A stretch of 64,000 nucleotides of DNA from Blattamonas nauphoetae (lineage: Eukaryota > Preaxostyla > Oxymonadida), in NCBI GenBank assembly GCA_033064195.1, contig JARBJD010000023.1, positions 310,001-374,000 of the forward strand. The letters run 5' to 3'. The position numbers were made by a program, and so were the translations under genes. The notes under the pieces were generated by a model. That model was not told where the DNA came from. It did not search any database and saw only the letters and a list, made by a program, of their open reading frames with translations. Below, in pieces: positions 52,300 through 63,438 of this stretch (within the stretch, counting starts at the first letter, position 1; each line of letters opens with the position of its first letter).

Positions 52300-53749
52300 C
52301 TGCCCGACACGACGTCCTGATCCGGCTGTAAAACGGATGTATTTTTCTGAATAGAGGCACAATGTGGTTCAATTTTCTATGAATACTAATTTTGAGAGTT
52401 AGACACAGTTTGACAATAAAGTAGAAACCAAAAAATTCTGTGTGACGCGAAAACTGTAAAATAAAAAAAATGATGGTCATGATGTTCGCGACATGACATC
52501 TGATCCACTTCATCCAGCTCGACCACTCTAATATTTCGTCATTTTTCCTTCATGAGAGTAACACTCGAGGAGGCGGTCACCGTATGAGAGAACGATGTTG
52601 TCGATACTTTCTTGTGGGATCGATTTCCAGCATCTCACGATTGCTTTCCGCAGTGAGTCAATTGTGTCATAAACTTCGAAATTCTCATATAATTTGGTAG
52701 TGAGCATTGCCCAGACGTGTTCAATTGGGTTCAAGTCGCTAGAGAGAGGTGGAAGGAATTTGTGACTGATATTCGCCAATTCAATTCGGGGAAGTTCCGT
52801 TTTATTCTTGTGCCAACCCGCATTATCGCTCAGAAGGACCCGTGTGTCGAGTGGAGGGTCCATCTGAGCGTTTGTGAGTCCGTTGATGAGGGCATCTGTG
52901 TAGATTCTGCCGTTGATGTTCTCTTCTGTGATGAAGAGATTGCTTTTGAACCCAACTCCAACACATCCCCAAATGTTGAGTTTGATTGGATGAGCGCGTG
53001 ATTCTGATTCGGGTCGTTGTGTGTCTTTCTCACTTAATGACCGGTAATACTTATCTGGTCCTCTCCCTCTCACAGTTTTCTCGTCGTCAAATAGACACAG
53101 GTCAGGAAGATAGCCTTTTGAAAGAGTCTCTTTGGCGAAGTCGAATCTGTTTTTGATGTGGTGTGGTTGGAAGGGGGGAACTTTATGATGTTTGTGGAGA
53201 CCTATTATGTTTGCTTTCAGGAAGCGTTGGAAGGAACGGTCGGATCCTGGCAATTTGAGATCTCTTTCAATTGGATTGCGGAGCTGTATGTTTTGTTCTT
53301 GATCGCAAGCTGGACATTTTTGAGTGTTTTGTTGGGATAGAGGTGTGACTGGGGTTTATGATTCACAACTCGCGGTCGATCGGTGACGATGAGAGTGTGA
53401 GAGTACTTTGAGACTGTGTTGACAGAGACTTTCAGATGGCGAGCTGTTTCATTTCTTCCTTTGCCTTTCCTTCGTTCTTTCTGAATCTTTCTTTGATTCG
53501 ACAGAGACAATCTTGGAACCATTGTTGAGCGCAATCAGAGGCGAATCACGTGTCCTGTCGTTCTACGAATGTCCCCCAACTTTAGTATTTCACGTCATTC
53601 TCTTCTACTGTTCACTACAGTTCTTTCAAAAAAATTCAGGAGATGTCTAACCCCGTGGAGTTGAAGTAAGTGAAAAAGGAACTCTCATCTCTCTCTTGTT
53701 CTGTCAAAAAACAAAAAATACAGCCGGATCAGGTCGTCGTGTCGGGCAG
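52300..53749 (-). mobile_element. Tc1-like DNA transposon with complete ends
   Basis: A 1450-bp element. Its 31-base terminal inverted repeats differ at one position (outer bases CTGCCCGACACGACG on both sides), and a TA target-site duplication lies at 52298-52299 and 53750-53751. It encodes one transposase on the minus strand. Complete ends, near-identical repeats and a single frame break suggest recent arrival. It sits between the acidic gene and a repeat-rich stretch without genes. Confidence 0.93.
52528..53522 (-). pseudogene. Tc1-like DD34E transposase, one frame break
   Basis: From ATG 53522 the N-terminal part has a helix-turn-helix: LSNQRKIQKERRKGKGRNET, then ARHLKVSVNTVSKYS. The reading frame changes by one base around 53263-53268, after a region reading SSAIQLK. 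The second frame continues LKLPGSDRSFQRFLKANIIG to the stop at 52528. Catalytic motifs are intact: LFDDEKTV (first Asp), LLSDNAGWHKNK (second Asp) and SSDLNPIEHVWAML (Glu). The spacing from the second Asp to the Glu is 34 residues, the Tc1 DD34E class. As read, the enzyme would be truncated, so the copy is probably inactive unless the break is a sequencing error or spliced. Confidence 0.85.
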
Positions 53750-53848
53750 TATAAACAAGCTGAGACACTGTATCTCTTCACAGGGAAACAATAGTTGGAA
53801 ATAAATATACATGGCTGACCTGACCGGAAATCCCGAAAATCGGGAAAA

Positions 53849-54242
53849 CTGACTGACAGTCACTGACATGGATTTAAAAATTATGGGTCGGATCTCGGAG
53901 AAATTGAAGTTTTGCCGATGATCGAGATCTTCCATCTATGAGTGAAAAAGTGACCTATTGTCGGTCACAACAGTCGTAATACCTGTTTTAATGCATAAAT
54001 ACTGAAATTTGGCTCTTTTGTTGAATTGACCCAATTGTGTGGGTGGATCTGCCACTGACTGTCAGTCAAATTTCACTGACATGAGTGTTTTTCTCAATAT
54101 ATAGGACGTTTTGGAAACTGAAAGTTGAAAAATATTGTAGAGTGAAGTGTGAAGAATGTATGGTCACAACAAGCCAGTTGGAATTCATCATACTTGTCGA
54201 GAAAAAGGCTCATGTCAGTGTTTTTTGGTGACAGTCAGTGAC
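53849..54242. repeat. Cluster of CTGACTG/CACTGACATG motifs, partly palindromic
   Basis: Three copies of one 22-34 base motif: 53849-53870 and 54053-54085 in the plus direction, and 54209-54242 inverted. The last two bound a 190-bp unit (54053-54242) like a small inverted-repeat element. The shared core is CACTGACATG preceded by CTGACTG. No target duplication was identified. The stretch between is AT-rich without genes. Confidence 0.6.
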
Positions 54243-55605
54243 TTGACTTTGTCAGTTATGTGTAGCTTTTCTGATCGTTTTTTCATCTCACATTATTCCT
54301 TCGTACACTTCATACACTCTTGTTTTATCTGAATTTTGTCTCTTTTTTCAACTGAACACCTCAATCGCGAAAAATAGCTGTTTTACCATTCGGACTTTTT
54401 TATGGACCCTCCATCTGACAGAGGGCTCCTTTCCTTCTCTTCCTTCTCCTTCGGCTTCTCATTTCTGTATTTTTGAACAAACTGAATTCGGAAATCGAAT
54501 ACCACGCTCATTTTCACCTCTCTCCAACTGAGATCTTCAAAGAGCTGGAGACTCGCTCCTTTGCCAATATTGTGCTCCTTGATCGCGTATATGTCGAACA
54601 CACATGATATCATTTCTTTTATAGTGTCTTTTCGTTCACTATTTTCAGTACAAACTGTTTCTTCTAACATTTATCTTCCATCTCTCTCTCAGCTCGCCTG
54701 ACTCTGCCATCGTCTCGCTCGCCGTCCTCCCCCTTGCACATATCGTTCGGTCCATTCTGTCACACAACAATTTTGAGTGAATTGCGTTTCTATCTGCTGG
54801 AATCACCAATTGCATCAATTCCGCGTTTCTAATGAAACTCTTTCACACTCAATCAGAATCAAAAACTGTAACTCTTTCTCAATCATCCACCAACTGGCCC
54901 CATGCCCGCAACAAAACTCTTTCTTCAAACCCTTCAAGTCTTTGCTCGTTTTCTTTCACGGTTCATCGTCCTAAGATCTTCCTTCCTCGTCGCTCATCCA
55001 ACAGTCTCCCAAATACACTCAAATTGTCCGCACTTCTTGTATATTCTCGTTTCAAGGATAATCGGACACATATCTGTCATCCAACCATCACCAACCGTTT
55101 TGTCTTCCGAAAAAAGATATTGTCTATCCCTGTTTCACTCAACTCTCAAATCGTGAGATATCTGCGTCAACGACCACAATGGCCGAAATCCGAACAAGAA
55201 ACACCACCAATCCCTCTCCATTACAAAACAACGATGATACCTTTGTACCCCCGTACTCTTCTCGCTTGTTATTCCGAGCATTCTACTCCACTGACATCAT
55301 AATCCTTTATCACAAGTCATATTCCTCATCAAGCAGTACTGAGTCTCTGAATTCTCGCTCCTATCCGCTTCATTCTGTCCGTGATCCTTTCCACGCTCTA
55401 AACTCATCTTGATGCTTTCCTTGAGCCAATCACTGGTTTTGTCGGATCTCACTATTACTCTCTACACTGAAGATAACCTATCAACTCATATTTCGGCTCT
55501 GACGAAAAATCAACTTTCTGACGTGCCCCTATTCTCTATTCTGAGCTCAATTGCCATTTTGTACCTCTCAATGTGCTTTTTATTTGATTTCTCGTCATCT
55601 AAGTA
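54243..55605. other. Gene-poor stretch; weak open frames only
   Basis: A minus-strand frame at 54670-54383 (about 95 residues, ERKDTIKEMISCVFDIYAIK then a KEKEEKE tail) could be a gene fragment. Plus-strand frames between 54832 and 55600 are serine- and leucine-rich with no recognised motif; one begins MAEIRTRNTTNPSPLQNNDD at 55179 and might be a broken 5' part of the helicase-like fragment that follows. No convincing gene model can be built. Confidence 0.35.
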
Positions 55606-56492
55606 GTGTTCTCTTCATGCATTCCCAATCTGCCCTCCGAACAGTACGTTCATGGCAAATCAATTGTTTTCTATGATTTCCCTGGAAAGATCACTTCAAT
55701 CACAAAATCAGTCTCTTTCCAGAAACTTCCCACTTCTTCCACCGATTTAGGGGCAGTTCTGGGCACATTGGATAACACAATCATCGCCGCCTCTTCCATC
55801 ACCTCTTTGTCTGAACTACTGCACATACACGTGCTCCAAGAGGACCAATCATTCATCTTCGACTCCAATTTCTCAATTAAACTCAGCCTCGCCAACCTTC
55901 TCGAGGAGACTGTCTTCGCCATTGCCACTGTCCATCCTGACGCCGCTTTCAGCCAAATCGCCACCCATTTCATGAACTGTGCTCCCCCACCAGGAAGAGG
56001 AGGAGAAGGGTCGATCATCATTGTCTCGCCCGTCTTCAATATCCACTCGTTCCCTCCGGCATTAACCAGAACTGGCGTTGCCTGATCGAGAAGGCCCACC
56101 GCCTGCGCGTCGTGACCGTCACGTACTGCACCACAACCCTCTCCGCTGGTGTCAACCTGCCTGCCCGCCGTGTTGTGATCCGCTCCATATATTCCGGACA
56201 GATCAAGATCTCGTGGTCATTCCACAAACAGATTTCTGTACGTCCTGGCCGAGCAGGGTTCGACACGGAGGGCGATGCGGTGCTGATGACGAGGACAAAA
56301 CTGGAAACTTTTGAGGTGCGGAGGGACATTGCGAATGGAGGGGCGGAGAATGTGTGGAGTGGGATGCTGATGGGGAACGAACCAATCAAATCCTCAAAAT
56401 TGTCGCGAAGTCAAATCAACACGCCAAGCAGCACACTCAACCTGAAGAAGCAACATGTCCCAACACTGGAAGTGCAGGTGGAGAAGGTATAG
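55606..56492 (+). pseudogene. Fragment of a HELQ/Pol-theta-type superfamily 2 helicase
   Basis: The recognisable core is in the frame around 56031-56492: LQYPLVPSGINQNWRC, CTTTLSAGVNLPARRVVIRS (helicase motif V), then RPGRAGFDTEGDAVLM (motif VI, a variant of GRAGR) and MLMGNEPIKSSKL. These match the C-terminal RecA lobe of HELQ/Pol-theta-type helicases. Upstream, another frame (55606-56085) contains a helical stretch LANLLEETVFAIATVHPDA that I cannot place. The N-terminal lobe with Walker A and DExH is missing, the frames do not connect by a clear intron, and the stop comes early. I read it as a decayed or partly rearranged host gene; a real gene with unusual introns is the alternative. Confidence 0.55.
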
Positions 56493-57274
56493 AGACTGAA
56501 CCGAGGCAGGATCATGTGCAGATGACTCAACAAGGCGATCCTCGAATGAGTGTGCTGAGAAACTGGATGGAATGTGAGGTTGACGCAGAAGCGGGAAGGG
56601 GACGAGGAGCAGAGCCTGAATGCTGAAGAAAACAAGTGGGACGAGTTGCATGATGCCATATTTGCCAATCAAGATGACGACAAAGGAAGGCGCCGTTTTC
56701 GAGAGGAGGGCACACAAAGCGAACTGACGTGAGAGGGATGTGATCCGATCTCATCCTTCTCGACGTCCACATCATCCTCTCCGCAGACATCTCACATCTC
56801 GTTAAGGTTAAACAGCGAGGAAGTGTTTCGATCGAGCAGTGCGGTCTGAAAAGCGAGGAAATTTGATCACTTCAAAATCAAGTCTGATCGAGATCTCCGT
56901 TCACACAAAACGATGAAACAGAGGTTAAACAGAGAGTAAAATAAGAATACAGAAATAAGTGGATTCAGAGAGGTGTTATAGAAACGTTGATCTTGATCTG
57001 GCCCAGAGTGAAATGTTGAGAAAGTGACTGACCACTGACACGCCTTTTCTCCTAGTCACCCATGTATAAAATAAAATTAGTAAATCATGTACAGAGTGAT
57101 GTTGAGTCATATTTTCCAGTTTGGATGACAATCGGTTCAAAGATGAGAATTTGCCCATTATTTCTCTGAAAAGCTGGTTCGATTTCAGACAGCTCAATTC
57201 TGAACACAGTTTTCAAAAACAGCAAGAATTAGCAGTTAGTCAACTCGAACGAACTTTTCAAGGTGTGACTCGCA
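56493..57274. other. Intergenic, nothing recognised
   Basis: This lies downstream of the helicase fragment and upstream of KRI1. Open frames on both strands up to about 56790 are probably remnants or chance. The last 200 bp before KRI1 are AT-rich and presumably hold its promoter. Confidence 0.4.
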
Positions 57275-59006
57275 ATGGATCTGTTTGACGGAATCGATGA
57301 TGTTAAACCTTCATTTACATTGAATCAATCTGCAGCACGAAAATTCACTGAGAAAAAGCGTCATGAAGAACTGTCGCGTGCCAAAGATCTTGGTCTCATG
57401 GACTCAGATGGTGAAGAAGAGGAAGAAGAAGAGGAAGATGATTCAGTAGATCCTGATGTTGACGCTCAATTCTTTGATCTCTTGCAACGTATCCGAACAA
57501 AAGATCCATCAGTATATGATCCTGAGGTCAAATTCTTCCAAGAAACTTCAGCAAAGCCATCAAAGAAAAAAGAAAAATCAAAACCACTTACAGTTGGTCA
57601 ATATTACCGTAGTGATACGTTTATTGGAGACAACATGAAACAGGTTGATGAGGGCCTGGATATTCATGATGACGAAGATTCGGAAAAGGACTTTCGCACT
57701 CTCCCAGATACTCATCCATCAAAACTGGTATATGATGAAAAACAACAACAGCTTCGAAACACACTTCTTTCTGCACTGAATGCATCAGTCAATGAACAGG
57801 ATGGTGATGATGACGGTGATTTTCTTGTGAAAAAGACAGCTGAATCAGTTGAGGACTCAAATGAGGGGTCATATCTGCAAAAGCTCGAAGAAAGGGAAAA
57901 AGAACTCAAAGCAAAAGGAATTATTCGCTTTACAACGAAGGACTTAATCGCTCAACCACTCGATGAGACTGATCGTGAACTTTTCTCATTTACTCTCAAC
58001 CAAGGATGGAAAAAGCATCAAGATAAACCCCAAAGAAGTGACTCATCACAGGCAGAGAGTGAAAGTGAACTCAGTTCAGAAGAGGAGGAAATTGATCGAC
58101 AGGAAGAGTTTGAGAAAAAGTACAACTTCCGCTTCGAAGAGCCTTATGGACTGGAAATGCAGACCAACCAACGAGGACCAGTTGAAGGATCAGTGCGACG
58201 AATTGAAAGCAAACGAAAGAGAGAAAGAGAATTGGAGAAAGAAAGAAGAGAGCTCCGCGAGACACAACTTCGAGAAGAAACAAAACGGATGAAAGCTTTG
58301 CTGAAAGAAGAGAAAGAGAGCAAGTTGAATCAGATTAAATCTATTGCTGGCATCGAAGAATTTGACAAAAGCATTCTGGAGGAAGATTTTGACGAGGCGA
58401 AGTTCGATGCTATGATGGACAAGTTGTTCAATGATACATATTACACGAAAAGTGACGAAGAGTTTGAGCGACAGATGGAGTTGGAGAGAGGTGGAGACAG
58501 CGATGACTCTGAAGAGGCGAAGGAGGAGGAACCGATCAAGAAGAAGAAGAGAACCCATAGTGAAAAAGATGATATCTTTGACGAAATCATGAAAGAAAAC
58601 AAGAAAAATGCCCGCAAACGAGCAAAAGAACTCCTAGATCAGCAGACCAGGGACAAACTGGAAATCACGAAAAAAGAACTGAAGGATCTGATGAAGAAAA
58701 ATCCAGATGAGTTGGATTTTGAAGATGTGGTATCTTACTTGCTTTTTCATCTTTTTCCAGATTGCTGGAGGACTCAAAACACGTTTTAAGTATCGGAAAG
58801 TGAAGCCAAACAATTACAAGCTGAGCTTGGAAGATATCCTCAACAAAGACGAAGAGATTCTCAACCAAAGGGTCCCACTCAAGTACGTGACTGCTCCATA
58901 CCGTGAGTCCGATGAACCTCCAAAGAGGAGACGATCCAAGCGTGACAGAGAACGGAAGAAGAGACAAGCAGAACGATTGTTAGCCACAAAGAGTGGCCAA
59001 AAATAA
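57275..59006 (+). CDS. KRI1: KRI1 ribosome biogenesis factor
   Basis: Two exons (57275-58726 and 58761-59006, 34-nt intron) give 565 residues. The KRI1 family is recognised by NEEFSLNQ-like beginnings (SFTLNQSAARKFTEKKRHEE), the KYNFRFEEP block, and the strongly conserved C-terminal domain IAGGLKTRFKYRKVKPNNYK. The intron falls right before that domain. The remainder is highly charged (D/E-rich near residues 45-60, K/R-rich stretches) as in other KRI1 proteins, which act with Krr1 in 40S rRNA processing in the nucleolus. A basic C-terminal patch (PPKRRRSKRDRERKKRQ) is a likely nucleolar signal. Confidence 0.9.
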
Positions 59007-59081
59007 CAACATTTCACTTTTTTGAAGAAGATTTCGCGATGTAAGTCAAACCATGATAGCAACCCACAAGGAATCAATTCC

Positions 59082-62045
59082 ATGACAACTCAGCTTAAAG
59101 AGGTCATTCAACTTGATGAAATCCTTCCGGTTCAATATGATCTGAAGATCGACGTCCAATCACTTGCGAATGATTCAGACGAACCAGAACTGGTTAAGGG
59201 AGAACTCGATTATCATTTTGATGTTCTGAAGGCCACGAATCGCCTTGTGCTCAATTGCCATGAAATTGTTCTAGACAAAGTTACTCTTGTAAAACCATTA
59301 TTATCGAATTCAACCCCAGAAATTAGCCACAATGAACAAATCATGCAGACAACTTTAACATTCTCCGAGCCTCTCCCCATTGGAACAGATGCTATTCTAC
59401 GGATTGAATTTCACCACAATTATGCCAAAGATCTTCTTGGACACTATGATTCAACTGGCCATCATCTTGACGGTACACCATTCCGTCTCAGTCTCACACA
59501 ATTCGAGCCATTCTATGCCAGAAACAGTTTCCCCTGTATAGACCAACCGGATGCAAAAGCTCTATTCAACATTAGCATCCTGCATCCAAAGGACAAGATT
59601 GCTCTCTCAAACATGCCAGTTCAATCATCAACAAACGTTGGCGACAAATCGACGCTTACAGTTTTCCAGACCACCCCAAAAGTTTCAACATATTTGGTCG
59701 CTTGGGCAATAGGTGATTTTGAATCTATTTCAGGATCTTGCTATGACGGGAAGTTTGCGGTTAATGTGTACACAATGCCTGGTCAGAAAGAAAACGCGTC
59801 GTTCGCTCTCAAAACTGCAGTAAATGCTATTGAATATCTCACTAAGTACACTGGAATTCCAATTCCCCTTCCAAAAATGGATTTATTGTGTGTGCCAGAC
59901 TTCTCTGCTGGAGCGATGGAAAACTGGGGTCTAGTCACCTTCCGTGAAGTTGCCCTTCTTGCTGATGAGAAAAAATCGTCGATCAGAGCTATGAAACAGA
60001 TTGCTCGAACAGTCACCCACGAATTAGTCCACCAATGGGCTGGAAATCTCGTCACAATGACATGGTGGGACGAGCTGTGGCTCAACGAGGGTTTTGCCAC
60101 TTTCCTCGCCGACCTGGTGAACAACGACCTGTATCCAAAATGGAAGATCTGGAACGATTTCCAAGTCGAGTCGCAAGGTGCGGCGTTCGATGCAGACAGC
60201 AAGGACTCCACCCACCCCATCCACGTCCCCATTCTTCGCGTGCAAGACACGGAAGATATCTTCGACAGCATTTCGTATGAGAAGAGCTCGTGTGTGCTGC
60301 TTATGTTGAACGACTTCATCGGACCAGAGGCCTTCCAGAAGGGATTTGGGTTATATTTGAAAGAACTGGCATATCGGAACAGCACAGCGGAGGATCTTTG
60401 GGAAGGGTTCACGAAGGGGACGGAGGACAAGATCGACGTGGTGAGCCTGATGGAGAGCTGGACGAAGCAGACGGGACATCCTCTCGTGATTGTGAGGAGG
60501 GAGGGAGGAAAACTGCATCTGAGCCAGAAGAGGTTCTGCAGAGCCAATCTGACCAATTCTGGAATCGAGGCTCTTTCCGACGAGACAATCTGGAGGATCC
60601 CGCTGCGAGTCGGAGTAAAGTATCAGGGCAAGGCAGATGTCACTGTTCTGAGCCATCTGATGACCGAACGGTCGATCACTCTCGACATCGCAGACTCGGA
60701 GAAGATCGAGTGGGTGAAAGTGAACTACGGGCAGTGCGGGTTCTATCGAGTGCTGTACGCCGATGATATCTCTCTCAACCAGCTCTCTGCTGCTCTGACA
60801 CACAACCCTGATTCCCTCCCTGTGTCAGACAGGCTGGGCATCCAGTCTGACTTGTTCTCCATCGCCAACAATTCACAAGGCAAGATCGCCACGTGTGTGG
60901 AATGTCTCTCCCTTGTTGACAAGGCTTACCGAAAGGAGGATTCGCTGAGTGTTCTGAGAGATGCGTGGATGAACCTTGGGAGTGTCATTGGGATCAACTT
61001 CGAGGCAGTCGCCCACGCTAAAGACAACGAATATGCATCGACTCTTGTCGCCTCATTCCGAAAATGGAAACTCGGCATTTTCGAGCCGCTTGCTGAGACC
61101 CTCGGAATTGCTCGGTTGCCCGAAGACAAAGACGCACTCGCCGCTCTCTTCAGCGTTCCTGTGACTGACGATCAGGAGCAGGTCCAGCTCCGGGCATTCG
61201 TCATGAACCACCTAATCGGCACTCGCCACAAACCATCCGTCGAGTATCTCCAAAAGCTGTTTGACGAGACGATTCTGCCGAAAATCACGCCGATCCATTT
61301 GAAGGAATATGAAGAGATGGTGAAGGAGGTGGATCGGATTGAACGAGGAGACCCAGAGGTGGTTGTGAGCCCAGAACAGATTCCTGGACGCATCGAGGCT
61401 GACAACGCTCTCAGCACTGCCCTCCAAACAATCCCAGCCAACCTTCGCATTCCGATGTTTGCAGCTGCCTCGCTCATCCAGGACAAGGACGCTCCGCTCA
61501 GCGAACTCGAAGTGAAGCGACGACAAGCCTTCTTCGCCATCTCCCACTGCATCTCCCCCATCCTCCTCCCCGCCGACCAAACCATGGCCCTCTCCACTTT
61601 CCTCGGCCCTTGCCATCGAGTGGAAGCAAAGAGGATGTTCCTGCTGTGCCTGTCCAACCGAGACACCATCGGTGTGCGGAAGATGGAGCTTTACAGAGCG
61701 GCAGCTGCCTTATGTGGACTCTCGCAGATCGGCTTCGGAACAGAGATTTGGAAACTGACAATCGAAAATGAAGGGAAAATGTGGGATGCACTCCGGGCGA
61801 GGCTCTCGGGGAATTTGATCTCGTTTATGTTGGAATACCTCGCTTGTTGTGCGGTGAACTCCGGAAGTGATGAGAGGAAGGCCGAGTTGACGAGTTTGAC
61901 AGAAGACTTCCTCACTAAGCGTGCTGCATCACTCCCACCCATCACCCAACTGAAAATCAAGGAAGGAATTCACACAAACACACAGCTGTGGGACACACAG
62001 GGGGCAGCTGTCTGTGATTGGATTATGAACAAGGGCAAGTCTTAA
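59082..62045 (+). CDS. M1-family zinc aminopeptidase
   Basis: An intronless gene of 987 residues from ATG 59082, starting with MTTQLKEVIQLDEILPVQYD. M1 hallmarks: the GAMENWG exopeptidase motif (about residue 280), the zinc site HELVHQWAGN (His313, His317) and downstream NEGFATFLA (Glu336 region). A C-terminal helical ERAP1-like domain follows (from about 580), ending in ITQLKIKEGIHTNTQLWDTQ. The full four-domain architecture and length match puromycin-sensitive/Ape2-type enzymes, which trim peptides after the proteasome. No signal peptide is seen, so it is probably cytosolic. The frame is open upstream to 59022 without ATG, and an in-frame alternative with an intron near 59040 is possible. 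Confidence 0.93.
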   Translation: MTTQLKEVIQLDEILPVQYDLKIDVQSLANDSDEPELVKGELDYHFDVLKATNRLVLNCHEIVLDKVTLVKPLLSNSTPEISHNEQIMQTTLTFSEPLPIGTDAILRIEFHHNYAKDLLGHYDSTGHHLDGTPFRLSLTQFEPFYARNSFPCIDQPDAKALFNISILHPKDKIALSNMPVQSSTNVGDKSTLTVFQTTPKVSTYLVAWAIGDFESISGSCYDGKFAVNVYTMPGQKENASFALKTAVNAIEYLTKYTGIPIPLPKMDLLCVPDFSAGAMENWGLVTFREVALLADEKKSSIRAMKQIARTVTHELVHQWAGNLVTMTWWDELWLNEGFATFLADLVNNDLYPKWKIWNDFQVESQGAAFDADSKDSTHPIHVPILRVQDTEDIFDSISYEKSSCVLLMLNDFIGPEAFQKGFGLYLKELAYRNSTAEDLWEGFTKGTEDKIDVVSLMESWTKQTGHPLVIVRREGGKLHLSQKRFCRANLTNSGIEALSDETIWRIPLRVGVKYQGKADVTVLSHLMTERSITLDIADSEKIEWVKVNYGQCGFYRVLYADDISLNQLSAALTHNPDSLPVSDRLGIQSDLFSIANNSQGKIATCVECLSLVDKAYRKEDSLSVLRDAWMNLGSVIGINFEAVAHAKDNEYASTLVASFRKWKLGIFEPLAETLGIARLPEDKDALAALFSVPVTDDQEQVQLRAFVMNHLIGTRHKPSVEYLQKLFDETILPKITPIHLKEYEEMVKEVDRIERGDPEVVVSPEQIPGRIEADNALSTALQTIPANLRIPMFAAASLIQDKDAPLSELEVKRRQAFFAISHCISPILLPADQTMALSTFLGPCHRVEAKRMFLLCLSNRDTIGVRKMELYRAAAALCGLSQIGFGTEIWKLTIENEGKMWDALRARLSGNLISFMLEYLACCAVNSGSDERKAELTSLTEDFLTKRAASLPPITQLKIKEGIHTNTQLWDTQGAAVCDWIMNKGKS

Positions 62046-62210
62046 TTTCTTATTCGTCTCCATTCTCATAAATCTATATTCTAACCTCGCTTTGAAGGAC
62101 AAATGTGAGACAGGGTTGAATGCAAATGGCGAATTGGCACTCGAAGGGACGATAGAAGAAAGATCTAAAGCATGAAGAATTGCAAGGTGAGAGTCAGAAT
62201 GGTGAATATG

Positions 62211-62992
62211 TCATTCCAATGGATCGAATCCTCGCTTCTTGTTTCGGCACGGAGAGAAGAGACACTTAACTCCCTCCATGACCATCCGCGGAATACCCAC
62301 CCAAAGGAAGAAGAATGGGATGACTTCAACACCAGTCTTCTTCCGTGCAAACTTGTTGATCGGGATACCAATTGCAAAGAGGAGGAGCAACGACGAGAAG
62401 AGGATGATGATGAAGAGCCAGCCCCATCCAAGGCCATCCTTTTTGATACAGCCAGCTGGACTTTCTATGATAACGTCAAAATTAACGCTATTTCAAAATG
62501 AAGGTACAGTGCATGACATACCCATTTTCTGATGCTGAGGTCTTCATATCACCTTTGGAACACTTCACTCGAAATGATGTCCCACGACCCGACTTAACGC
62601 TGGTATCTGGGTGAAAAAATGAACAATAAATAACATATAATGAGCTATCATACACGCGAGAGTGAATCCTTCGTCATTTGGAAGTAGCCCAAATGTTTCA
62701 GTATTAAGATCTCCAACACATCCATAGTGAACCCATGATTGAACTGTTGAATAAGCAATGCAATCACCATCATTCGTAGCTGCGGTTGTAGGTTGTTCGA
62801 AGGGTTTTCGGAAGTTCCAAGCGATGATTTCGTGCTCTGAGTTCACGGTCCAGTATCCACTTGAAAAATAGAGTGGAAGAAAACAAAATACTCTTCTTTG
62901 ATCAAGGGTTTTGTATTGAATTGTTTTAGTTCTTTGTCAGCAAGAGAGAACACCGCCCTCAGACAAACGACGATGATGAGTGATGTGACCAT
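62211..62992 (-). CDS. M6PR/Atg27-like type I membrane receptor (MRH fold)
   Basis: Four exons (62992-62892, 62859-62654, 62606-62522, 62460-62211; introns 32, 47 and 61 nt) give 213 residues. It has an N-terminal signal peptide (MVTSLIIVVCLRAVFSLA), then a lumenal domain with paired cysteines (GDCIAYSTVQSW, YGCVGDLNTETFG, SVKSGRGTSFRVKCS, PAGCIKKDGLGWGW). One membrane segment follows (LFIIILFSSLLLLFAIGIPI). The C-terminal block GVEVIPFFFLWVGIPRMVME matches the GLEMIPHLEFW-like tail of cation-dependent mannose-6-phosphate receptors and Atg27. Such proteins sort cargo between Golgi and endosomes or deliver Atg9. I cannot separate the two from the sequence. The last acceptor is AAAG rather than CAG, forced by phase. 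Confidence 0.7.
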
Positions 62993-63156
62993 TGTCGATC
63001 ATCATGGTTCGATCTCAAGAATTGACATCAAAGGTGGCTAGACTTCTCTCAAATGATTCAATAAATCAAATAGCACATTTTCCAGGAAATGAAGACCATG
63101 CCAGGCGAAATACGGAAAAGACAGGGCGAAGGACAGTGTTGAACCTTCCTGTTTGT

Positions 63157-63312
63157 ATGATCGTATCACTCGTCATCGTCATATGTCTGAGGACGGTGTT
63201 CTCTCTTTCTGAACAAATGGTGGAATTTCCGACAAGGGTTTTCCCTTCTACATCCTGGGTGAGTAGGAAGAGGGCTTTTCTGGACGAATCTACGAAATCC
63301 TCCACCGATTGA
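63157..63312 (+). CDS. Short frame repeating the signal-peptide exon of the M6PR/Atg27-like gene (inverted copy)
   Basis: On the plus strand, ATG 63157 begins MIVSLVIVICLRTVFSLSEQ, which matches the start MVTSLIIVVCLRAVFSLADK of the minus-strand gene. The DNA is also similar over about 56 bases (roughly 85% by eye). The frame ends at 63312 after EFPTRVFPSTSW and a charged tail. It may be a remnant of a divergent paralog whose body was lost, or a tiny secreted or membrane peptide gene. The two starts are 165 bp apart. Confidence 0.45.
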   Translation: MIVSLVIVICLRTVFSLSEQMVEFPTRVFPSTSWVSRKRAFLDESTKSSTD

Positions 63313-63438
63313 ATGAAAAAAAAGATGATTAAAGTGTCTTTCTTTGAAGAAAACTTATATATTGATGACAGGAACGTGTTCAACATGTGATTCTTGGTTC
63401 TTAACTGTTTTCAAAGTTGATCGGAACACATTTTTTTT

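Noticed and set aside
54832-55412. A plus-strand gene encoding serine-rich proteins
   Set aside because: Frames are short, overlapping and without motifs; no intron signals connect them to the helicase-like part.
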